Under the pieces are notes generated by a model. The model saw nothing but the letters and a program-made list of their open reading frames with translations, had not been told where the DNA came from and ran no database searches. Shown piece after piece: positions 29,200-39,838 of a stretch of 64,000 nucleotides of DNA. The stretch is taken from contig NC_089180.1 in assembly GCF_947507565.1 (NCBI RefSeq), positions 3,162,001 to 3,226,000 of the forward strand, written 5' to 3'. The DNA comes from Oscarella lobularis. Taxonomy: Eukaryota > Porifera > Homoscleromorpha > Homosclerophorida > Oscarellidae. Made by a program: the position numbers and the translations under genes. Every line of letters begins with the position of its first letter. The first letter of the stretch is position 1.

Positions 29200-31906
29200 T
29201 TACGTTTTCTTTTTTTGGCGCTTCAGAAGAGGATCGTCGGCAATCACCTCTTCAGGGTAATGTAGCCTCTTCCGACTTGAATTGCCTCTGACAAGGAGAA
29301 GCGCTGCCGATCCTTGCTGCCTCAGTGACATGACATTCGCGGCAAACTCCTTGACAGATAGATTGTCCGACCGGCCCCCACGTGCTCTCTGCTGGCCAAA
29401 GAAGTTCTCCAGAGGGTCTTGATTGACGTGGGCACTCAGAAAAAAGCATTTCTCGGATCCCTCAACATTGAAAATGTAGCGGACCAATTCAACAAAAGAT
29501 CGAACTAATAGCAGAAAATAAGTGAATGGAAACTATATGCGATCGTCTTACTTGTGATCTTCCATCCTTCTAGTGTCTCTTTGCTAAGCTTCCGCAGCGC
29601 CTTTTTGCTTCTTGTCAACCCAGGAACAGCATCTACTTGCGCCTCCCAATCACGTAGGTAACCCATAAACTCCTTCTCCAAAAACTGTATATGCAAAAGC
29701 AAAACGTGATTCGAGCACTGCTAACCGTACGCAGCAATGCCCTTTTACCTCTAGACGGCCATCCGTAGCGCTGGAATAGCCACGACGATCCGGTTTAACT
29801 GCTCGAAGTGATTGAACATTCAGGCAGTCAAACACCCTATCGAACGTTTGCAAGAATTTCGCTGTTTCTTCCGAACCCGGTATGGCGTAGTGCTTAAGGC
29901 CGTTAGCAACACTTGCGCTCAATACCTTACACAGCAATTACAGATTAAATAGCAGAGAAATCTTTTCACCTGGGCAGCGAGGTCGACACGCATACGTGAG
30001 TACGACGTGAGCTCAATATGCTCGAGCTTCAGTCGAGGCAAGATGGTTACCATCATTGATCTGCGACTTCTGTTCGGGTAAGAGTGCGACAGGCAATTCC
30101 TGGTCGTCGTCATTAGGTGCGGCACGTCGAAAAAGAAAAACAGCGAACGTGGGTAACCATATCGATTGATGGCTTTGTTGACCAACGCACCCTCTTCCGG
30201 GCACCAGTGCTGCTTGAAGAAACGCCGATTGCTTGCCGCATCGTCGCAAGTGACCGCAATGACGTAGAATCCGCACATCTCTAGTTGGCGGACGGCCTCC
30301 CATACAATAGCGTGTAGATCACACGAACGAATTCCTGTTGCATTAGATTCTAATTACTGCCTATCTGTTCAGACCAGTCAGTTTACCTGTCGTTGGGAAA
30401 TGAGCGTATGGGAACTTCAAAGACGTGACCAGACCACGAACCATTAGTCCCAGAACGTGCGTTGCCACAGGTATCTCGACGTCTTTGGCCACGTTTTGCT
30501 CTAACGAATGAAGTCCGCTGTTGAAGTCTCCAAGGTAGACGAGCTTCACAACTTCTCCAGACGTCTTGTTGAAGACAATATCTTCCCTGACTTTCATTTC
30601 GTCGAGCAAGATGACAACGTGCTTCTCAATTTTGGTAAGCTTATCAATTTTCGCTTCGCGCATGAGATGGTCGTTGACAGTGGAATGAAATCCTGCTTTG
30701 GAGTGGTAGTAATGGATGTATTCGCGAAGTAACCTCTCCGATGGAAGAGACATGAAGCCAGACGTGCGGGCAGCGTGATAAGCGGCGGACGACAGCATTT
30801 TCAGGTTCAACGCCCACTTGATCATCACGGGGTGCCACCGCATACCGCGCCCATCCTTCACTTTAGCCGCCTTTCTCTGCTGCTCCCAGAATAGCCTCCT
30901 GTGACATAGAACATATTGAAATCACCGCAAGAAAAAGAATAGTGGCGTACTTAAATGAGCCTTCAGGGAATTCTTGCTCAACTTCCGCTGTCTTGTCGTC
31001 GATGATAGTGACAAGGGTCTCGTGCAAATTCGGTTCAGCGACGATTCCTTTCTCATCAGCTGACGATTCAATAGCTTTCTGCATTCTCTGTATTCGTCTC
31101 CTGGCATTCCTTTCCGCCGCTGCAAGCCGTCGCAATTTGGAGGCACGCTGGGGAGTGGTGAGCGTCACGTTCGGGCCGAACTTTGATGGCATTTCGCGGA
31201 CCCTCTTTGTCTTGGTGCGGAATTCCTGCTTATTTAAAGTCTTCCGGTAGACCTTGCAGCTTGAGCATCGCCGCCCTTTTTCATGAACAAGAAGCTCGCA
31301 GGAAAATGTCCGAATTGTTTTCTCATAGACAGTGTCTTTGAAGACGAACGGCGAATGCTTGTCGACCGACGCAACTGCCCGGCCGTCTCTTCCGACAAGT
31401 TTGTCCGCAACAAAAAGTACTTTGCGTCAGGGTTTTCTATATAAACGCATGTGGTCAGGCACGCACTTGCCGTGGAGGAAAGATGGACAAACGTTGTACC
31501 TGGACAGTTGTGCAGTTTATCGAGTGCAGCGGTGAGTTCGTCTTCGGCGAGATAATGCATTGGCTGAAGCAGCGTGCAGTTTTTCTCCTGAACCAGTACC
31601 CCCCGCACAAAGATGTCCGGTTTTGCACCAGGCGAAAGTCGCACTGAGCGCGTAAGAACTGTTGGGGGGCCGTTGGCAGCTTGAATGAGAGCAATTTTGC
31701 TCAATAGAATAGACCCGTCACTCGAAACGCGATCCCAATGGCTGTGAAGTAAGACTACTAGTTAGTATTCTTATGCTTTTGGAGAATTCGTTTTTCGGGC
31801 ACCTATTGTCGATGAAACGTAAGTTTACTTCATTAGGCGCCTCTGTACGGCTCTCTTTTCGGCGTTTGGCTTTTCCTTTGACGCGAGTCAACCGGAAACG
31901 ACCCAT
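29200..31906 (-). CDS. P-type (THAP9-like) transposase, multi-exon
   Basis: Coding segments on minus are separated by short GT-AG introns, for example 31742-31802 (61 bp) and one near 29509-29554. In order they read MGRFRLTRVKGKAKRRKESR, then VYRKTLNKQEF and a basic coiled coil (ERNARRRIQRMQKAIESS). The RNase H core follows: ILLDEMKVREDIVFNKTSGE with the first catalytic Asp, and VIAVTCDDAASNRRFFKQ with the second. FFFFDVPHLMTTTRNCL leads the insertion domain, and HVNQDPLENFFGQQRARGG carries the last acidic residues. The stop is at 29200-29202. I find no clear THAP zinc finger upstream of 31906, so the N-terminal DNA-binding exon may be divergent or lie between 31907 and 32460. The core looks intact. 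The enzyme would cut and paste the element. Confidence 0.8.
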
Positions 31907-32462
31907 AATAGCAAGTACCTGAAATGAACCGGAAGTGCATAAAACTCATCCAAATGGCTCTTAGCGTAAAGCAAAAGACGATGCAGGTGCAACAGTTGTG
32001 TACAAATGCTATATAGTAAGCTGTATGTAGCGATAACTGCGTGGTAACAGCCAAAGGACGGACTCTAGACGTTCCCCCAAATGACATGTCGGAACGCCCC
32101 TTTCTGAGAGAAATCGGCCTCAGGTGACCGCAGCGACGTGAATCACGCGCCCGGAACACACGCGTTGACTGCATCGATTACAGGAGGACTCTCGGGAATG
32201 TAAACTGCATGGCTGCATGCAATTATGAAAACGAGGGACGTCCCCCCATTCATCGTGTGGGCGTAATGGCCCATGTCACGCCGTGCATGGCTTTCCTCAA
32301 GCGACATCGAAATCCCCAAACAATCTTACGTTCGAAAAAGCTTTCGGCACCCAGTAGTTGTCGGAAAAACAACGATTTCGTAGAGAAATGGTGGCTAATA
32401 TCCGGGACTCGTCGGCATTGCGAGAGACACACATAGGACTACGCAAAATGTATGGAAAAGGA

Positions 32463-32468
32463 CACGTG
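32463..32468. promoter_or_regulatory. CACGTG motif near the right end
   Basis: Lies 40-45 bases from the right terminus, mirroring the second CACGTG (39-44 bases) on the left. Confidence 0.4.
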
Positions 32469-32475
32469 ACCACCA

Positions 32476-32508
32476 GAGTTGTCTATCCCTTTCTATTTTT
32501 TATCTATT
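32476..32508 (-). repeat. Right terminal inverted repeat of the P-like element
   Basis: 33 bp, inverted partner of 27993-28024. Confidence 0.85.
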
Positions 32509-32516
32509 GTGCCATC
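32509..32516. repeat. Target-site duplication GTGCCATC (right) of the P-like element
   Basis: Perfect match to 27985-27992. Confidence 0.9.
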
Positions 32517-33156
32517 GCGAAACTATCACAAAGCAGACTTTTTTCGTATTTGAGGATGAAGCCCAGATGAACGACCAAGACCATCTTGTAGCGATGTCAA
32601 TTACGGAGAGACCAGTTAATAAGGAGACGAAGGGAAGTTCTGAGGTTGTGAGTCATATGAATGAAGTGAAAAGTTTAGAAACAGCTAGCAAAAATTTGGA
32701 TCGATTGAACGTCATTCTGCCCGTAATTTGTCGGTTGAACGATTATATAAAATTAGAGAAATAATCAGGCAAAAACACTTTCTCACTTGCGAATTTTATG
32801 CGTGAGCGCACTTTATGCTAATACCAATTGGAAATTACCTATCTGAATAGAGAGTAGTTTACTGCGTTTAGCACGGATTCATCGGAAAAAAAAGGGTTAA
32901 ACCCTAACCCTAGGCTAAACATAGGGCAACGATTATACACGATTGCTAAAGATTGACTAGTAAAGCATCGTCTACGCTCGCGATCACGCTCTTACCTGCT
33001 AAAACGTCTTCTAAGGAGATCTCAAAAGGTGTTATAGCGGGGCGTAGATATCCAATGCGTCTATTTAAAAGAAAACGGTAGAGAATATGTCTTTGTTAGC
33101 CTCCGACCCAGCCCCCCCCCCCCCCCCCCCCCCCCACGAACTTCGCTAGCTGGAAA
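32517..33156. other. No gene; poly-C run and short CCCTAA block
   Basis: Holds a 24-base C homopolymer at 33112-33135 and AAACCCTAACCCTAG at 32903-32917, only two telomere-like units. Nothing coding recognised. Confidence 0.5.
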
Positions 33157-34284
33157 ATGAGTGGTACTTCATTATGTCACATCTCTCAAACTTTTTACGT
33201 GATTACTTTTAATTGCCATGCAATGAGACGAGCTAATTTCTTAACATACCACCTTCAAACTCATCACCGTCATTTGGACGGAGAATCGTTGGATTTGGGA
33301 AGCGAAGATCCGTCAGACACATTTGATGATGAAGGAGCAAAGCCCGCTGCATTTAACGACGACGAAATCTGGTCTGCAGTGTGCGGCTGGACTAAAAGTC
33401 AATCAGTCGAGGAAGAGAAGATGATTTCCGTTCTGCTTACTTCGTTTGTAAAACGGAATTTCAGCGTCGGAGAGGTTTTTGCTTCAGACCTGGCTGCGTC
33501 GGTCGTAGGCAGAACGGGACGAAGCGTGAGAGGCTACGTCGGCGACTTTGCGAGAAACCGAGGCCGCTTCAAGCCCTATCGTCGTGGCAGACATCGACGA
33601 TTTTCGGTTATTGACGACGAGGAATGCCGGCTCAAAGCGGCAGAATGGGCAAGAGAACATGCATCTGTTCGGGAGAAGCCCAACATGACGGCGACAGATT
33701 TTTCATCTTTTATCCACCGCGAACTCCAGCCGTTGTTGAATCTCCCCGCTCCTTTTTTGCAGTCGATATCAACTCGCACAGCTCTTCGCTTTCTGCACTC
33801 GTTGGGTTTTTATCGAAAACGGTCTAGTCAGAAAAGAGTCTACATGGATGGACAAGAAAAGTTGAACTCTTTCTTTCCTTACCTGCCCTAAGTTAGAAAA
33901 ATTATTTTTTTATTTAGGGAAGACAACACTGCTGCCAGAACCGAGTTCTGCAACACGCTTATGTTGTTGCAGTCAACACACAAACCGCCGCCTTTGCCTT
34001 CAGATGGATTAGAAGATGTTGCCTATTCTCTACGTGCAAAGAATAATAAATCAAAAATGAAATCATTAGATGATAGCGTTACTGTATAGCTGATCAATCT
34101 GCGACAAAACATCTGGTAACTATCTACCACGATGAGTCAATCTTTCAGGCTAACGATGATAAACCGGCAGTGTGGGCCCAAGAAGATCAAGTGGTACTGA
34201 AACCAAAGGTGAAGCAGCAAAGTGCTGCGGTTTTTAAGAAACAAAACCCTATAAGAGCGTCAAGGAGAAAAGGTAAAAAACCTT
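33157..34284 (+). pseudogene. DDE transposase N-terminal and core part (IS630/mariner-related)
   Basis: A long frame (33157-33891) begins MSGTSLCHISQTF and contains helix-turn-helix-like segments (KRNFSVGEVFASDLAASVVG, RTALRFLHSLGFYRKR). It ends in SSQKRVYMDGQEKLN, which matches the usual K-x-VYxDGHER block with the His lost. After a short non-coding gap the protein resumes in other frames: FCNTLMLLQSTHKPPPLP, then KHLVTIYHDESIFQANDDKP with the catalytic Asp of HDES and AVWAQEDQVVLKPKVKQQ. The frame stops at 34284. The C-terminal ELNPIE block is absent here but occurs at 17880-18250. Inactive fragment. Confidence 0.65.
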
Positions 34285-35720
34285 GACAAGTTTGTGATCA
34301 CATGTTCGGTTATGTTTTCCGAGAATTGCCATTGGGGTTTGTCCGGGAGCTGCATTACTATAAATTCCCGGACTTCCTGCTCTCTTCTTTTCGCTCTCTC
34401 CCTACCGCTATCGCAAACGAGTCACCACAGCAACATATCGTGTCGAAAAAGAGCTTCGACTATAATAGAATACTTTACTAGCCGAAGCAAAGTCCCAACG
34501 GCTGCGGAAACGGAAGAAGGAGTCGACGATGTAGAAGATGACGAGATCCAAGAAACCGAACCCCGCGAATCTGACCATGATGGCATTACAGAGTTAGCTG
34601 AATTATCCCCTAGAACCTGTTTTCTTGAACTTGGACTTTGCATCGAGGAAAACTCGATCGATTCAGGTTTCTTCTGATTTCTGTGTCCGACCACGGCTTG
34701 CTTGGATAGACACTTTCAACAAGACCTGAAAGTAGATATAAGATTCTGAAGAACATGAAAATCCTGTTTCCTTACCACTGTCGCTGCACTCAAACGGTAC
34801 CAAAAGTTATGAACTAAAAGGAAGTAATCTTTCTTGTTGAAGTAGCTGCTCAACTATATCTAGCTTGCCTGATCATCCTCGGAGTAGTTCTTCCTTGGAG
34901 TAGGCTCTGTGTTGAAATCTTTTTATCAGCCAGAGGAACATGCACTCTGATTATAACATCGATCTTCTATAGCTTCTTTTTTATCTCTAACGTTGAACGT
35001 GAACAGAAAAATCATTTAATAACTATTACTCCGTACGATGGCATCAGATTTCCAATTCGTTGAATTTTTTGTTCGATTTCTCGTTCGTACGCCGTCTTAA
35101 TTCCTCGTAGCGAATCTCAAATAGCCCCAAAGGAAAGTTTTCATTGAGGCGAAAGCTCACCGACATAAGCCTCATGATCAAAAAAAATAACTGACACCTT
35201 GAATGGTATTTTTCCACTCCGCGACGGCCCTGAAGTCGACCTCGCCCCCAGAACTGCAGTCTCTGTCGTCATTTGTTAGAGTTTCTGCCCGAAATCGCTT
35301 CTTCGAAGGCTCCGACGTCATTTCGGCTGGAGAAGCTGAGATCTGAATCGTATCCTTGGTTTCCTATACGGGACAGTAAAGTCCCGGTTAAAGGCGAGCG
35401 AAAAACAGCTTCCAGAGCTTAATTTATTAGAATGAGCAAACGTCCCAAGAAGTACCGGCAGTGGAGAGGCTGTTCAAAAGGCGAAAATTGCAAAGCAAAC
35501 AACGAGCAGCTGGAGAAAGGCATTGAACGTTAGTGGCGCTGAACGTTTGGATAAAGACAACCTCGAAGGTACTCTTATCGACTTCAGTTTGCCGTATACG
35601 TACGTGGCATATCTGTGTTGTAGTATCAGGTGTACGTACGCGTATAAGTGGTAGAAACTATATAGTCTACTTGTCTAAGTATTCTAAAAGTTAGTTGCTG
35701 ATATATACTCATGAAAGTAC
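34285..35720. other. No recognisable gene
   Basis: The plus frame 34294-34677 ends with an acidic stretch (EEGVDDVEDDEIQETEPRES) of unknown meaning. The rest is short AT-rich frames. Confidence 0.4.
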
Positions 35721-35724
35721 AAAA

Positions 35725-35905
35725 CATCTTCATGAAATTTCACGAGATATCTTAGATAAGTAAAATGACTCATGAAGCCTCACGAGGCAGTTTTGTCTCA
35801 TGAAAAGAGTCGTTCATTTTCATGAATCTCATTAGGAAACTGAGATTCTCTCGAGATCTCACGAGAAGGCTTTGAATGTGTGAGTTCTCATGCAATCTCA
35901 CGAGT
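35725..35905. repeat. Degenerate repeat around TCATGAAATCTCACGAG
   Basis: Six or so variants of CATGAAA/TCTCACGAG occur in 180 bp (for example 35728, 35770, 35799, 35818, 35852, 35888). Spacing is irregular, roughly 20-40 bp. Confidence 0.5.
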
Positions 35906-36149
35906 GCTCGCGAACTTTTTCGTACGTGAGGGGCTGTGCGTGTTGGGGAAGAAAGGCAACGAGCATATTGTCCTGACATGCACGGCTGTCAACGAATTGG
36001 AAGTGAATGTTACGCTAATAATGATAGTTGGGCCATGGTACATTGGCCGTGTCTGCCCCGGCAGTTCTGATGGCGGAATTGCCATTTTTGTAGCCGTAAT
36101 GGCGCCAGAGTGATTGCGCTTGTTTCATCCAGGCGTGTTATTAGGTACG

Positions 36150-36330
36150 GTTAATAATTCAGATGCGGTTGATGGCCCAGGTGCGGTTGGTGATGTACAG
36201 TATGTGCGGTTGATAATTCAGGTGCGGCTGATGGCTCAGGTGCTGTTGGTGATATTGGTGCGGTTGATAATTTTGGTGCTGTTGATGATTCAGTAGCGGT
36301 GTATGATGCAGGTGCAGTTGATAGTTGAGA
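36150..36330. repeat. Minisatellite based on CAGGTGCGGTTGATGGC
   Basis: About 180 bp of imperfect units of 15-18 bp, such as GGTGCGGTTGGTGAT and GGTGCTGTTGATGAT. On the minus strand they read as repeated STAPE-like peptides fused to the hAT fragment. Confidence 0.65.
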
Positions 36331-36354
36331 TGCATTTTGTGGCTGTCTCCACGA

Positions 36355-36790
36355 TCCTTTTCTTATAGTGAGTTTACTTTTCTTTCCTATTTCAATGGCA
36401 CCAATTTGCAGTACACCCATGCAACCGACTTCTGCCTTTAATCGTTCGAAACACGCATCACGTCGCGGAGATTTTATTATAAGCTTTGTTATTTCACGAG
36501 TGGTTTTGAGAGCATCCTTTATCAGTTTGGAATTCCTGACAGCATCTCCACATGCTAAGAGTTTAGACGAAACTTTGCCGAAAATTTTGTCTGTTTTCGA
36601 TCTTGAATATGTCTGTCTACAACGCCGATAAAATGAGCGGCAGTCTTCTTGATCGACACCAAACAAACACAATTTCACTCCAGCAAAGTAGCGGATTACA
36701 GTGCTCACTTGCAGCATTTCTAAATGAACAACTTCGTTAAGACAGGCACTATCCGCATGCAGAGCGAAGCACCTTGCGTTTCCCCATACG
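36355..36790 (-). pseudogene. hAT transposase fragment
   Basis: The minus strand reads VIRYFAGVKLCLFGVDQEDC then KLIKDALKTTREITKLIIKS and PRRDACFERLKAEV. It matches the region after the second catalytic Asp in hAT/DUF4371 transposases; compare EITKLVKFSPKRN in the copy at 13970-16826. Only this middle piece is present. Confidence 0.55.
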
Positions 36791-37416
36791 TAAAGCCACG
36801 AGATATGAATGCTTGATCGCGTTTTATACTTGATAAGAGTCACATTTCATATTGACAGAACGCCGAATAAAAGGTGGTGTCGTAGTAAAGCCACGAAACT
36901 TTGTGCACCATTCAGCTCTAAACGAGCGCGCCCGCTTTTCGCTAGGTACCGAAAACTGCTCGATGAGTGGAACTTCACAGGCAATTCGGAAGCCATGTCG
37001 CGTAGTTATATTCGGAGAACACTACTTCCGGATTTCAATACGATAGGCGTCTCTAATGCACGTATAAATAGGTAATGTGTTTTGTTTCGTTTATCTGGCA
37101 AATAAATTTTTTTTTTTGAAAACTGGCAGGCCCGTGGCAACGCCCCTGAGCCGATTAATTGTAGACCCGCAACAAAGCTCAAATCGTTGTCGCTCGTGAA
37201 TTGCGCACGGGTCGTCTCCCCGTCGTGCGCGCATGCGGTATAGACGTCGTTGCGTGAGCAGGCTCGATTTTCGCGGATTGTGGAGGCCGAAACTAGCGTT
37301 GGGGCCTTCTAAGCCGGCTTAGAATGCCTGAAAAATCTAGCCTTAGATTGGCGTTCGAGAATCAGCCAGCGAGAGATTCGATTCCTTCCATTTAGTCTCC
37401 AGAAGAAGTTGGTGGA

Positions 37417-38011
37417 TACCGTATAGCGCAAAATATTTGCCGGAAAAAACTTTCGCAAATTTCGCGATTTTTTTTTCTTCCCAAAAGTTTTCTTCCGCAA
37501 AATTTTAGATTTTCACAAAGATCATAAGTAGGACCATGACGATCGCGAAAGTTTTCTTCGCGAAGTTCATTTCTAGGCAAATTGGCGAAAGTTTTCTCAC
37601 GCAAATATTTTGCGCCTTAAGGCGGGTTCACATTAGCTGACGCTGGGCCTGCGTCCGTCTAGCGTCAGCGTTGCGTCTGTCGGCGTTGCGAATGTATTCG
37701 CGTAAACTCGTTCACATAGCAAATTAGACCAACGTCATTATTTTAGCGCACTTTAAACAATATGATACGTAATGAATGAATGTTTCATTATTACGCTTAG
37801 AATATTAAATCACGTGATTAAATAACGCTTTATGGTTTGTCATTTACCCATTGTTGACGCTGAGTTTGACGCAGGGATTGCTCCGAGCGTCATGACGCTG
37901 GACGCACGTCAGGCCAGCGTCAGCGTCTGCGTTTTAATGTGAACGCTAATTACGCTGACGCTGGACGGCCGCAAGCCCAGCGTAAGCTAATGTGAACGGG
38001 CCTTTACGGTA
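37417..38011. mobile_element. MITE with TACCGTATAGCGCAAAATATT ends, split by another MITE
   Basis: The left end TACCGTATAGCGC followed by AAAATATTTGC matches, inverted, the right end GCAAATATTTTGCGCC + TTA + CGGTA once the inner MITE is removed. The interior repeats CGAAAGTTTTCTTCCGC-like blocks in both orientations. A related single end lies at 39409-39504 (CTATACGGTA). No coding capacity. Confidence 0.6.
37620..38003. mobile_element. Harbinger-like MITE with TTA duplications
   Basis: 384 bp with terminal repeats AGGCGGGTTCACATTAGCT (left) and, inverted on the right, AGGCCCGTTCACATTAGCTT. It is flanked by TTA at 37617-37619 and 38004-38006. Three-base TTA/TAA duplications are usual for PIF/Harbinger elements. 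The interior has several inverted GACGCTG/CAGCGTC blocks and no coding sequence. Confidence 0.7.
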
Positions 38012-38437
38012 TTACTTCGATCAACTCATTCAAATACGTAGAAAAGGTGGATTGGTCAGTGCGGAGGCGGTACGCGAAGCCTTGATCGTACGAATATTCT
38101 GTCAAATTATTGAGGACGGCAGTAAATAATTCAAACTTTGCAACGGCCATTCTGTCTGATAAGCGACGATAAGGAGCTAGGAAGTCGAACACAGTCGTAA
38201 GAGATTCAAACCAGTGTAAAACTTCACTCTTTCAATTGCCTCTAAAAGCGTTCAGCAAAAACTCGGAAACTCTTTTACGTTGGAGTAGCCTAATCTCCTT
38301 TATCTCATCTCTTAAACTTTGGCGCTTATCTTCCAAGCCCAAAATTTGCTCGCTAGTTAGAGTAATAGCACATTCCACAGACCGTTCGTTGATAGATTCG
38401 TCTTTCAGCGATTCGCCAAGATCAATTAGAGTGTAAG
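38012..38437 (-). pseudogene. DDE_4-type (ISL2EU/Harbinger-related) transposase fragment
   Basis: The minus strand contains a helical stretch (TLTSEQILGLEDKRQSLRDE, IKEIRLLQRKRVSEF), then VFDFLAPYRRLSDRMAVAKF and FAYRLRTDQSTFSTYLNELI. The last is like the helix-turn-helix linking region before the catalytic core of DDE_4 transposases (FLxP-KL, YRFxISQSTFSR). No catalytic residues are present and one stop lies between the halves. Moderate confidence from motif shape only. Confidence 0.45.
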
Positions 38438-38438
38438 C

Positions 38439-38467
38439 ATAGATAAAAATAAAGGGATAGGCAACTC
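38439..38467 (+). repeat. Solitary P-like terminal repeat
   Basis: ATAGATAAAAATAAAGGGAT followed by AGGCAACTC closely matches the ends of the P-like element at 27993 and 32508. I find no partner end within reach, so it is a truncated copy or one end of a decayed element. Confidence 0.65.
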
Positions 38468-39060
38468 CTACTTTGTGCCCACTGTTTCCATGAAGGAAGG
38501 TGTGTCTCGTTTTTCTCCCAGGTCCCGTTTACTCGCTCCTGAAGCTTTACACTAGGCGATGTTCAAAACTTTATTCACTTTTAGGCTCAGTGCGACTGTT
38601 CTTTAGCACATTGTACCTAATTAAATTCGGCTTGGCAAAAGAAAGATACGGCCACCAGTAGAGGTTCCTAATATAAGAAAAAGACGGCTCTCACAAGAGG
38701 TTGCCCAAATATCACAAAAAAGTCGCCCAAACTGGTACCTTTAATCGGTCATGTTTCTCCTTCGACATCACACTGCGCATTCGAAAACTGGACGACAAAA
38801 ACGGTCTATTATTATTGGGTGCTTATTGGAATGGAATCAATTGACTAATAACGTAAAAGACCATGATGGCGAGACACACAATTAATTGCTGACGTCATGA
38901 TCACAAAGAGGCAACCGTCACCAGGGGCCGATTTAACCCTTTTTTAACGTTTTGCTTTTGTAAAAAGTCCGTTTTTTGCCGCCAAAAAGGCATACTTATG
39001 CGCATGCTCTGCTTTTAGAAATGGACGCCCGAGAAAGTCCTGCAGTCTCTCTTACATCTC
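38468..39060. other. No recognisable gene
   Basis: Possibly the interior of a decayed P-like copy; no coding motif found. Confidence 0.35.
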
Positions 39061-39330
39061 CTAAAAACCTCCTGGATACTCTAACGCTTTATTACAGGCA
39101 AGAAAGGTTTGTTGGTTTTTTTCGGGTAATCTTCTCGCTTTCTCCTCCGGAGTGAAACACTCGTACGTACCACGCTTGCATTGCAGTCCCTTTTCCTTCT
39201 CTTCCGTCTCAAGAAGTTCTTTAACTTTTTGATTAGCTGCCACGATACTTGAAGACGGCACGGACTTTAACAGGGGCCCATCAGGTAAGGGAAGACAAGA
39301 TTTTGGCTGAAAATACGTGAACAGAGACAT
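39061..39330 (-). pseudogene. Transposon-like N-terminal fragment
   Basis: An open frame with MSLFTYFQPKSCLPLPDGP, VKELLETEEKEKG and CKRGTYECFTPEEKARR. The KRG-Y-TPE pattern resembles a short DNA-binding head seen in invertebrate transposon proteins, recalled from memory. Not enough remains for a family call. Confidence 0.3.
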
Positions 39331-39408
39331 ACGGAGAACAGAGTCGACCGGCGCAGCAGCTGCTTCTCCACGTGCAACGCGCTCACCATTGATATTAAAT
39401 TAACACGC

Positions 39409-39504
39409 CTTTAAATTTTCGCGAGAAAAAACTTTCGCAAATGGAAAAAAATTGCGAAATTCGCGAAAGTTTACTTCCGCAAATAATTTGTGCTATACGG
39501 TATC
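39409..39504. mobile_element. Partial MITE related to 37417-38011
   Basis: Contains GCGAAAGTTTACTTCCGC and ends in GCAAATAATTTGTGCTATAC then GGTA, the same terminal design as the larger MITE. Only one end is clear. Confidence 0.5.
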
Positions 39505-39838
39505 TAATGCCATGTACCTGTTCAGAATATACTCGCATATGTTGCAGGCGTTGACGTAAAATACGTATCTTGGGTGTTTCTCAAAAGCGGTCGCTAAAAG
39601 CTGGAATACTGTTCGCGGACTCTCCACATCGATCAGACGTTGGAAATCGTACGAAACACCATGACGGCAAAAGACAGTAAGAATCCCTAGGAAAACGTTC
39701 TCTTCTTCTGTTGGCAGTTTCCTTTCTTTTACTGTCAGCTTTTACTGTCAGCTTTGTACAAAGGAAGCCTAAAAAGAATAACATTACCTTTTTACTTACT
39801 TATGGTTTTATTTATTTATCTTTTTTTCTTAATTTATT

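Larger units (their letters stand above)
27993..32508. mobile_element. Complete P-like DNA transposon with two genes
   Basis: 4516 bp bounded by GTGCCATC duplications. The ends are imperfect inverted repeats of 32-33 bp: the left starts ATAGATAGAAAATAG and ends GATAGGCAACTC, and the right (inverted) starts AATAGATAAAAAATAG and ends GATAGACAACTC. CACGTG lies 39-45 bases from each end. Inside are a multi-exon P-type transposase on minus (29200-31906) and an intact single-exon gene of unknown function on plus (28071-29045), convergent and about 155 bp apart. Clean ends and duplication argue for recent insertion. Confidence 0.88.

Noticed and set aside
31907..32460. THAP zinc finger exon of the P-type transposase
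   Set aside because: I read all three minus-strand frames and found no convincing C2CH spacing with the usual conserved residues; left open, not called.
32903..32917. Interstitial telomere repeat
   Set aside because: Only two CCCTAA-like units, too few to mean anything.
33112..33135. Possible regulatory poly-C run
   Set aside because: A plain homopolymer with no nearby supported gene start; length may also be unreliable in the assembly.
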